In this document: one piece after another, positions 22,163 to 28,807 of the stretch | Numbering within the stretch: position 1 is the first letter of the stretch | Layout of the letters: each line of letters begins with the position of its first letter | NCBI GenBank assembly: GCA_045579055.1 | Contig: JAZNLK010000130.1 | Span: 1-28,807 of the forward strand | DNA from: SIG440 sp045579055 | GTDB lineage: Bacteria; Bacillota; Clostridia; Monoglobales; Monoglobaceae | Length of the DNA: 28,807 nt | Direction of reading: 5' to 3' | Notes under the pieces: model-generated | What the model saw: only the letters and a program-made list of their open reading frames with translations | What the model was told of the DNA's origin: nothing | Database searches by the model: none | Made by a program: the position numbers and the translations under genes

Positions 22163-25027
22163 ATGTCAAAAAGATTTATATCCCTGTGCCTGGCAATTTC
22201 TATGCTTTTTGCTTTGGGAATAAGTGTTTTTGCTGCTGAGACTCCTGCGGCTCCGGTTTCGGGTGAAAACTTCGATACTCCGGGCGAGGCTGCGGGCAGT
22301 GCGGACGGCAAAACTTCAGGTCAAACAGGCGTGACAGGGCAAGCTTCGGATATGCAAGCTGAGCCAAAGGTCACAAGAACAAGTGATAACAGTGAGGCAA
22401 TCGTTGAACAGAACAGAACAAAACACAACGGAATGATGAATGAGGACCTTTCTGCGGAGGTTGCACCTTCAAGATACAGCCACAGCAGAGTTGTGATTCC
22501 TCCCGATATTGAAGGAACAAAATACGAAGAAGCTGCTGAGGTTCTGGGTGCTCTTGGAATTATGGTGGGCGACGATACAGGTGCGTTCCGTCCCGATGAC
22601 AATATAAAGCGTTCAGAAATGGCGAAGGTTGCGGTATATTCGGTGGGACTTGAGGATGTGGCAAGTGGTTCAAACACACCAACAATTTTCCCCGATGTTT
22701 CAAAAAATCACTGGGCAAACGGTGCAATAAATGTGGCGCATCAGCAGGGAATGGTTATCGGTGACGATAAAGGAAAATTCCGCCCCGACCAGTCCGTGTT
22801 GTTTCAGGAAGCGGTAACAATTATGGTCAGAGCTTTGGGTTATGAACCTGTGGCTCAGCAACGAGGCGGTTATCCTGCGGGATATATGGCTGTTGCTTCG
22901 GAAAATCAGCTTCTCAAGGGAATTTCCTCGGCAGGAACAGTTGCGGCAAAGAGAGGGGATATCGCACAGCTGGTATTCAATGCTCTCACGGTTAATCTTA
23001 TGGAACAGACCGGATTCGGCAGTAACGTGGTTTATGAAGTTGTTGACAAAACACTTTTGATGGACAGACTCAATGTGGAAAAGGCTTACGGACAGATTAC
23101 CGGAACAAGTGAAACAACTCTGACAGGGGGCAGTGCTACCTCTGAAGACCAGATTATGATTAATGAAAACATTTTTGACGAGGGAACCACAAACGCAAGG
23201 GAATTCCTGGGCTACAACGTGGTTTACTATGCAAGAATTGACTCAACAACCGATGAAAAGACTCTTATTCTTGTCAGACCCCAAAGCAACAAAAACAAGG
23301 AGCTTACGGTTAATGCAAGGGATATTGTGTCGGTTACGGGTGATGACAACGCAAACAAGACCTTGACATACTGGAGAGCCAACACAAACGACCAGACAAC
23401 AAAAACTGCAACAATTGTTGCAAAGCCTGTGTATATTTATAACGGAAAGTTTATTGATACTCTTGCCAACGATCAGCTTATGCCTGAAACAGGAAATCTG
23501 ATTCTTCTTGATACTGACGTTAACAATGTTTATGATATTGTTTTTGTTAACCACTTCAGCAATCTTGTTGTGGAAACGGTATCTGCTGTTACCGGAAGGG
23601 TTACTGACAAGTATAACAACGGGTCCCTTCTTCTTGACCCTGATGACACCGAGGTTATGTTCACTCTTATGAAGGACGGACAGGAAATCAAACCCACCGA
23701 TCTGGAAGAGTGGAATGTAGTTTCGTATACTGTCAGCCAGGACAAACAGCTTATCAAGGCTTATGTGACAACAGAGAATATTCTGGGCAGAGTAACTCAA
23801 GTTACAGATGAAGGATTTAGAATCAACGATTCAGACAAGGTTTATAAGAAGGCAAGCAATTATCCCAATGACATTAACCTCAGAGACGAGGGAAGATTCT
23901 ATCTTGATATTGAAGGCAACGTTGCGGCGGTTGATACAACAGCTTCAACAACAGGTACAGCAATCAGAGGTGCTTACGGATATCTGACAAATGCGGCAAT
24001 TACAGGAACAATTGACGAAACAATTCAGTTCAAGATATTCACAGCAAAGGGCGACACTCAGGTGCTTGACGGTGCAACCAAAATCCGTGTCAACGACACT
24101 TACGGTCTTACAGCTGAAGAGGTGCTTTCGAAATTCGGCAAGGATGGTACAGTTTCGCCTCAGCTTATCACTTATGAAACAAACTCGGCAGGCAAGCTGA
24201 CAGGGCTTGATATTGCGGTTGACAACACAAGTACAGGAGCTGTCAACAAAGGTGTATTCACAAAGAACTTTGCGGAAGCTGACCAGATTTATAAGAGTGC
24301 ATCAAATACCCTTGGAGATGTGAGAGTGAATGCGGACACTGTTGTGTTTGATATTCCTGCGGAAGCCGGAACAGACACAACCCGTTATGCGGTGAGAGAC
24401 TACAAGATGTTCTCGAACAACACTCCTTATGACATCATAGTTTATGACCTTCAGGAAGATTTCTCAGCCAAGGCTATTATTGTAACAAGTGCAACAGGTG
24501 TTACAGAGGCAAAATCGCCCATTGTTCTTGTTGATGAGATTGCAACAGCACAGAACGAGGATTATGACACCGTTGATGTGGTTTACGGTATTGAAAACGG
24601 CAAGGAAGTTGAACTTACAGCAACAGACACAACCGTATTTGTGAAGGGCGACAACAAAAAGCTCAAGCAGGGTGATATCTTCCAGTACAGCACAAATTCA
24701 AAGGGCGAAGTGGACAACATCACACTTCTCTTTGACAGCGATGCAATGGATACAGAGTTCACAAAGGATATCAACACAGACCTGACAACTGTTTACGGAC
24801 GTGTGACCAAGAAGTTCAGTGATTCTATCAATGTCAGCGTTAACGGAAGCATTAAGAACTATTCAACTGAAGACGCTTTGGTTTATGAATACAATTCACA
24901 GAGAAAGACAGGCAATATTTCTGTTGTGACAGCAGGTGATATTGAAGTCTTCGAAGAAGGCAATGAAGTGAGAGTGTTCATTAAGGTTTATGAGGATAAG
25001 GTAGCTGAAATAGTTATTGTGAGATAG
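22163..25027 (+). CDS. Secreted S-layer-homology protein, 954 aa
   Basis: The signal peptide (KRFISLCLAISMLFALGISV...AA) is followed by a Gly/Ala/Ser-rich low-complexity stretch (~30-60). SLH domains lie at about residues 120-165 (EVLGALGIMVGDD, FRPDDNIKRSEMAKVAV), 175-230 (FPDVSKNHWANGAINVA, FRPDQSVLFQEAVTIMV) and a divergent third at ~233-275. The remaining ~680 residues are beta-rich, Thr/Asp-rich units with no catalytic motif, similar in style to the 607-aa SLH protein at 11679. It is likely a structural or S-layer-like surface protein. AGAGGAGGA precedes the ATG, and an intrinsic terminator follows closely. GC content and codon use return to those of the left half, unlike the AT-rich LRR gene. 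Confidence 0.88.
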   Translation: MSKRFISLCLAISMLFALGISVFAAETPAAPVSGENFDTPGEAAGSADGKTSGQTGVTGQASDMQAEPKVTRTSDNSEAIVEQNRTKHNGMMNEDLSAEVAPSRYSHSRVVIPPDIEGTKYEEAAEVLGALGIMVGDDTGAFRPDDNIKRSEMAKVAVYSVGLEDVASGSNTPTIFPDVSKNHWANGAINVAHQQGMVIGDDKGKFRPDQSVLFQEAVTIMVRALGYEPVAQQRGGYPAGYMAVASENQLLKGISSAGTVAAKRGDIAQLVFNALTVNLMEQTGFGSNVVYEVVDKTLLMDRLNVEKAYGQITGTSETTLTGGSATSEDQIMINENIFDEGTTNAREFLGYNVVYYARIDSTTDEKTLILVRPQSNKNKELTVNARDIVSVTGDDNANKTLTYWRANTNDQTTKTATIVAKPVYIYNGKFIDTLANDQLMPETGNLILLDTDVNNVYDIVFVNHFSNLVVETVSAVTGRVTDKYNNGSLLLDPDDTEVMFTLMKDGQEIKPTDLEEWNVVSYTVSQDKQLIKAYVTTENILGRVTQVTDEGFRINDSDKVYKKASNYPNDINLRDEGRFYLDIEGNVAAVDTTASTTGTAIRGAYGYLTNAAITGTIDETIQFKIFTAKGDTQVLDGATKIRVNDTYGLTAEEVLSKFGKDGTVSPQLITYETNSAGKLTGLDIAVDNTSTGAVNKGVFTKNFAEADQIYKSASNTLGDVRVNADTVVFDIPAEAGTDTTRYAVRDYKMFSNNTPYDIIVYDLQEDFSAKAIIVTSATGVTEAKSPIVLVDEIATAQNEDYDTVDVVYGIENGKEVELTATDTTVFVKGDNKKLKQGDIFQYSTNSKGEVDNITLLFDSDAMDTEFTKDINTDLTTVYGRVTKKFSDSINVSVNGSIKNYSTEDALVYEYNSQRKTGNISVVTAGDIEVFEEGNEVRVFIKVYEDKVAEIVIVR

Positions 25028-25034
25028 TAATTAG

Positions 25035-25069
25035 AAAAGTTGTCCCGGTGTAAGTCGGGACAACTTTTT
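25035..25069 (+). terminator. Rho-independent terminator of the 954-aa SLH gene
   Basis: The perfect 13-bp stem AAAAGTTGTCCCG/CGGGACAACTTTT with an 8-nt loop ends in a T-run, 8 nt after the stop codon. Confidence 0.92.
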
Positions 25070-25129
25070 ATGTTTAAAACAATTAAGCACATTAACTTCA
25101 AAAATATAGCGGTATACTTTATTTGATTA

Positions 25130-25158
25130 TTTACATTATAGTGACGGTATGATAAAAT
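25130..25158 (+). promoter_or_regulatory. Promoter of the GH3 hydrolase gene
   Basis: TTTACA (25130-25135), 17 bp, TAAAAT (25153-25158). It lies 36 bp upstream of the start codon. Confidence 0.7.
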
Positions 25159-25193
25159 AAAGCATATTTGAAATCTTTTTCGGAGGAAGAGCT

Positions 25194-26813
25194 ATGAAAA
25201 AACCGCTACTTTCAGAATTAACATTAAGAGAAAAAATCGGACAGACAGCCCTTATGGAATCGCCCATACTTATGGGAATGGAAAATGTTGAGGAATATTT
25301 GAAGAATAACCCCATCGGCAATGTGTGGCACACCTGCAACGGAAGTCTGACTTCAATAAATCTTGTTGATGCACCCATAGACAAGCCCGAAGATACCAAT
25401 TTTTACCGCAACTGGACAAAGGAATACGGCAAGATGCTGAAGATTCCGCCAATTGTGGGACTTGACGGACCGGGACCATATCAGGCAACGGATATTCCCA
25501 GCTTTGTGAATGAGCCGGTGATTGGTGCGGTAAATTCTGCGGAGTTTGCCTATAATTACGGTAAGTACCGTGCTCTTGCGGCAAGAACTCTTGGAGCAAA
25601 CTGGATATGGAGCCCAAATGTGGATATTGCTTCACGTTTCAGCTTCACCCACATGAGAACCTTCACCGACTATGTTGACAGAATGGTTATGCTTGGGGGT
25701 GCATTGATAAAGGGTATGCAGGATAACGGCGTTGCGGCTGCAATCAAGCATTTTCCCGGCAAGGATATGGTTGAATACAGAAATTCTCACTACGCTCCTA
25801 CTTACAATCACTCAACAATGGATGAATGGCGCAAAGGTCAGGGAATTGCTTTCAAGGAAATGCATACTGATGTTTGGAGCGTTATGGTTGGACATCATGG
25901 CTTCCCCGCTTTGGATGACCGCAAGATTGGACGTACATATCGTCCTGCCACAATCTCAAAGAACATAATCACAGGACTCCTTAAGGAAGAACTGGGATTC
26001 AAGGGTGTTGTTGTTACTGATGCTATTGATATGGCGGCACTGAAGGTTGTTGCTCCCAATCCCGAAGATTTGTATGTTGAGTTGTTCAATGCCGGAAATG
26101 ATATGCTTCTGAAAATTGAAACCCTTGACTACATTGACCTTGTTGAAAAGGCTGTGAATGACGGCAGAATTTCAATTGAAAGAATTGATGAAGCTTGTCA
26201 GCATATTCTTGATATGAAGGAAAAAATTGGTCTTTTTGATGATACTCGTGAGGAAATTACAATGACCAAGGAACTTGTTGCGGAAATTGATGAATTTAAT
26301 CGCAATGCGGCAAAAAAATCCATTACACTTGAATGTAACGAAGACGGACTTTTGCCTGTTGACCCTGCGAAAATCAAGAATGTTGCAATTGTTGGTTCTT
26401 CCAATGCTGATGGGGCTTACAATGCATTGAATATTATGAAAGCAGCTTTTGAAAAGCGTGGAATGAACGTAACTCTCCAAAGAGGGGTTATGTCAAATGA
26501 AGCAATTGAAAAGCTTGACCGTGAAAATGATTTGATTGTTTATGCTTCATATCTTATGCATGAGCCTGTTTTCCACGGTGATGATGTAAACTCATTCTTC
26601 TATGTTATGACAAAGGGAATGGAGAAGTCAATCGGGGTTTCCTTGGGGTCGGTTCACGTTTATTATGATTATTTTGAGAATGCACATACCTTTATGCACG
26701 CATACAGCGTGAGCCCCAACAGTCAGGAGGCTGTTGTTGATGCAATATTCGGGGATATTCCCTTTGAGGGAACAAACCCCATGATGCCGGCAAGTGTCAA
26801 TTGCGGACGGTAA
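25194..26813 (+). CDS. Glycoside hydrolase family 3 protein, cytoplasmic
   Basis: A 539-aa protein without a signal peptide. The N-terminal GH3 barrel starts LTLREKIGQTALM and contains GLDGPG (~84), the substrate-binding motif KHFPGKD (~184-190) and the catalytic aspartate in VVVTDAIDM (Asp276 by position). A short C-terminal alpha/beta domain (~385-539, NVAIVGSSNADG) follows. GH3 enzymes release terminal beta-linked sugars; single-barrel NagZ types act on N-acetylglucosamine of recycled peptidoglycan. KHFPGKD in place of KHFPGHG is a departure from NagZ, so the substrate is uncertain. GGAGGA precedes the ATG. The next gene, a peptidase-like protein 75 bp downstream, suggests joint breakdown of a sugar-peptide compound, which is inference. 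Confidence 0.87.
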   Translation: MKKPLLSELTLREKIGQTALMESPILMGMENVEEYLKNNPIGNVWHTCNGSLTSINLVDAPIDKPEDTNFYRNWTKEYGKMLKIPPIVGLDGPGPYQATDIPSFVNEPVIGAVNSAEFAYNYGKYRALAARTLGANWIWSPNVDIASRFSFTHMRTFTDYVDRMVMLGGALIKGMQDNGVAAAIKHFPGKDMVEYRNSHYAPTYNHSTMDEWRKGQGIAFKEMHTDVWSVMVGHHGFPALDDRKIGRTYRPATISKNIITGLLKEELGFKGVVVTDAIDMAALKVVAPNPEDLYVELFNAGNDMLLKIETLDYIDLVEKAVNDGRISIERIDEACQHILDMKEKIGLFDDTREEITMTKELVAEIDEFNRNAAKKSITLECNEDGLLPVDPAKIKNVAIVGSSNADGAYNALNIMKAAFEKRGMNVTLQRGVMSNEAIEKLDRENDLIVYASYLMHEPVFHGDDVNSFFYVMTKGMEKSIGVSLGSVHVYYDYFENAHTFMHAYSVSPNSQEAVVDAIFGDIPFEGTNPMMPASVNCGR

Positions 26814-26830
26814 ACAAGTAAAGACAGAGC

Positions 26831-26859
26831 TTGAAAAAAGCTATTTATAATAGTAAAAT
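26831..26859 (+). promoter_or_regulatory. Promoter of the aminopeptidase-like gene
   Basis: TTGAAA (26831-26836), 17 bp, TAAAAT (26854-26859), located 29 bp before the ATG. It lies in the gap after the GH3 gene, so this gene may be expressed both alone and by read-through. Confidence 0.65.
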
Positions 26860-26888
26860 AAGGTTAACTTATTTGAAGGAGAATAACA

Positions 26889-28748
26889 ATGTCTGAAAAA
26901 TACAAAGAGTACTTAAAAAATTTGATGACAAGCATTCATGACAATATTGACCGTGATTGGATGCTGAAAAATACTGTTGATTTGTGGAGGATTGAGCTTC
27001 CACAGAATTGGTCGGCATATACTGCGGCGGCTGACCATACCGAAGCACTTCTCAAGGCTGAAGGCTTTGATGTTGAACGCATAAAGTTTCCTGCTGACGG
27101 CAAGACCGTTTATCAGGACAAGCGGATGCCTTATGCATGGGATGCCACAATGGGCAGACTTACCGTAACAAAGTCGGAAATGGATTTTGAAAATCCCGTG
27201 GTTGCAGATTATGACGTGCATCCATTCCATCTTATGCGAGCTTCCACAAGCCTCCCTGAGGGGGGAATTGAAACTCAGCTTGTAAGTCAGCAATATATGC
27301 TTGAGGGTGGCGATTGCAAGGGGAAGATTGTTCTTCTTGACCATGACACACCTCCGAATTTTCCCATTGTTGTTCCTGCATTGGACAGCGGTGCAATCGG
27401 CTTTGTTTCAAGCTATCTTGTGGGCGGAGAGGTTACCCCTGACAGTTTGCAGTGGTGTACCGCAGTTACCGAGGGTGAGCATTGGCATTGTCAGTGTGAG
27501 GACCGTGACTATGTGGGTTACTGCGTTTCGCCTAATATGGGAAAAAAGCTCCGTGAAGCGCTGGCTTTGGGGGAAGTGTGGGTGAAGGCTGAATCTGACG
27601 GCAGAAGATATGAAGGTGAAGTCAGCACAGTTACGGCACTCATCAAGGGTCGCAGAGAGGAAGAGGTGTGGATTTTTGCACATCTTTATGAACCTCTTAT
27701 CAATGATAACTCAGCAGGCATAATCGGAGCAACGGCTGTTGCAAAGAAAATCCGTGAAATGGTTGCATCGGGCAGAATTGCTCCTCTTGAATTTTCAATC
27801 CGATTGGTGTTTGGTATGGAATTTTACGGTTTCTGTGCAACAGCAGAGCATTTTGGCGGCAATCTGAGGAACAGAACAATTGCCGCAATCAATATGGACG
27901 GTATGCCTTTGGGCAAACCTGACGAAGGTCCCATTTCCATTATGACTGCACCTTCAAGCACACCTTGTTTTGCAAATTATATTGCAGAAATCCTTAGTGA
28001 AATCAATAATGAGGTTGGAGTTCTTCCGTCACAAATGGGCGGTGCAGGTCTCATTGATGATATGTTCCTTGGGGATTCCACAACAGGACTTCCTACCCTT
28101 TGGCCAAAGAATGGCAGTAGACGGTTCTGGCATAACTCATTTATGGACGAAAACTTCATTGACATAGAAAAAATGACGAATCTGGTTGCATATTGCGGCG
28201 CATGGGTTGCGGCGGTTTCCACAATCAATGGGGAAATTCTCCTTGATGCGATTAATGCGGCAAGGGATGTTGCAAAAAAGCATATTGAAAGGGAATATGC
28301 ACTTGAAACCAAAATCGGCAACGAAAAGTGCAGAATGGATTTTTGGTTTGATACGGAAGCGGTTCAGCTTCGGGATTTTGCAAGAGTTGCAGATGTTCCG
28401 GAAGTCGAAGAAGCTGTGAAGGAAATAAATTCTTTGCAGAAGCTTTGTGATGAAACTCTTGTTACGGATTGGCTCCTTAGTGCAAAGGATATTGTGCCGA
28501 AGAGAGCAACGGTTGGAATCCCCTTTGACCACATAAAAGTTCCAAAGGCTGAAAGAATGCCTTTGCCTGACGGAACACTTTATGGTCTCATGGCGGTGAT
28601 TCTTTCCAATATGGACGGAAAGAAATCTCTGGCAAAGGTTATTTGTGAAGCGGCGTGGGAAACCCACAAGGAAATTGACGAAAAAATGTTTGAGGATTAT
28701 GTGGATGCTGTTAAGTATCTTGCCAAGTGGGGATATATAGAGATTTAG
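26889..28748 (+). CDS. M28/DUF4910-like aminopeptidase-domain protein with C-terminal winged-helix-like tail
   Basis: A 619-aa protein with no signal peptide. Residues ~30-230 include a PA-like insert (CKGKIVLLDHDTPP, GAIGFVSSY). A co-catalytic zinc peptidase core follows, with candidate ligands His265 and Asp273 (AHLYEPLINDNSAG), Glu311 (GMEFYG), Asp337 (NMDGM) and His415 (FWHNSF). The HLxxPxxNDNxxG pattern is closer to DUF4910 aminopeptidase-like proteins than to classical M28, where HxD and an adjacent EE pair are expected. Here HxD is HLY and the second Glu is Phe. The last ~60 residues (PDGTLYGLMAVILSNMDGKKSLAKVI) look like a winged helix. AAGGAG precedes the ATG. Whether it is an active peptidase is uncertain. 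Confidence 0.75.
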   Translation: MSEKYKEYLKNLMTSIHDNIDRDWMLKNTVDLWRIELPQNWSAYTAAADHTEALLKAEGFDVERIKFPADGKTVYQDKRMPYAWDATMGRLTVTKSEMDFENPVVADYDVHPFHLMRASTSLPEGGIETQLVSQQYMLEGGDCKGKIVLLDHDTPPNFPIVVPALDSGAIGFVSSYLVGGEVTPDSLQWCTAVTEGEHWHCQCEDRDYVGYCVSPNMGKKLREALALGEVWVKAESDGRRYEGEVSTVTALIKGRREEEVWIFAHLYEPLINDNSAGIIGATAVAKKIREMVASGRIAPLEFSIRLVFGMEFYGFCATAEHFGGNLRNRTIAAINMDGMPLGKPDEGPISIMTAPSSTPCFANYIAEILSEINNEVGVLPSQMGGAGLIDDMFLGDSTTGLPTLWPKNGSRRFWHNSFMDENFIDIEKMTNLVAYCGAWVAAVSTINGEILLDAINAARDVAKKHIEREYALETKIGNEKCRMDFWFDTEAVQLRDFARVADVPEVEEAVKEINSLQKLCDETLVTDWLLSAKDIVPKRATVGIPFDHIKVPKAERMPLPDGTLYGLMAVILSNMDGKKSLAKVICEAAWETHKEIDEKMFEDYVDAVKYLAKWGYIEI

Positions 28749-28754
28749 ATGTTT

Positions 28755-28784
28755 AAAAAGGGTTACCGTCAGGTAACCCTTTTT
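28755..28784 (+). terminator. Rho-independent terminator of the aminopeptidase-like gene
   Basis: The perfect 13-bp stem AAAAAGGGTTACC/GGTAACCCTTTTT with a 4-nt loop and built-in T-run, 6 nt after the stop codon. Confidence 0.92.
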
Positions 28785-28807
28785 GCGGTATGACGGGCAT
28801 ATCAATG

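Overview
The window looks like chromosome of a low-GC Gram-positive anaerobe of the class Clostridia, probably a gut or related host-associated lineage. The reasons are consensus sigma-A promoters, strong GGAGG-type ribosome binding sites, several TTG and GTG starts, three large S-layer-homology (SLH) surface proteins, LrgAB, and a Flg_new/BspA-type repeat surface protein. This placement is inferred from gene content; no rRNA or other taxonomic marker is present.

Layout. At the left edge (1-107, minus) is only the signal-peptide end of a secreted protein. From 6793 down to 445 (minus) runs an envelope cassette: murJ, an O-antigen-ligase/polymerase-like membrane protein that overlaps the murJ stop, two DUF4330-like single-pass proteins and an MsbA-like ABC exporter, ending in a terminator. 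Divergent from it, with back-to-back promoters, is an ApbE flavin transferase (7177-8133), followed by a small-multidrug-export family protein and a PAP2 phosphatase with their own consensus promoter. lrgA-lrgB (minus) converge on the PAP2 gene. A YpsA/SLOG-like gene (10569-11054) converges on a gene for a small tail-anchored protein. A dense hairpin element (11395-11582) separates that gene from a secreted SLH protein (11679-13502).

Region 13.8-21.8 kb is AT-rich and accessory in character. It holds an AAA_14/DUF4143 ATPase, the truncated N-terminus of a DNA-methyltransferase-like gene joined to a REP-like repeat cluster, a 1445-residue surface protein (leucine-rich repeats, lipase-like domain, InlB-type repeats, three C-terminal SLH domains), a four-helix membrane protein and a tyrosine recombinase.

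The most interesting feature is between the recombinase and the membrane protein. Two perfect 25-bp inverted repeats (20730-20754 and 20959-20983), each with the arm-6bp-arm structure of a tyrosine-recombinase core site, bracket about 204 bp that carry a near-consensus extended -10 promoter. This is the architecture of an invertible (phase-variable) promoter. In the orientation given, the promoter points away from the surface-protein operon (OFF) and into the recombinase gene antisense. Inversion would place it about 68 nt upstream of the membrane-protein/LRR-lipase-SLH operon (ON).

The right part (22163-28748, plus) holds a 954-residue SLH protein, a cytoplasmic GH3-family hydrolase and an M28/DUF4910-like aminopeptidase-like protein. 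The two enzyme genes each have a recognisable promoter, and terminators follow the SLH gene and the peptidase-like gene.
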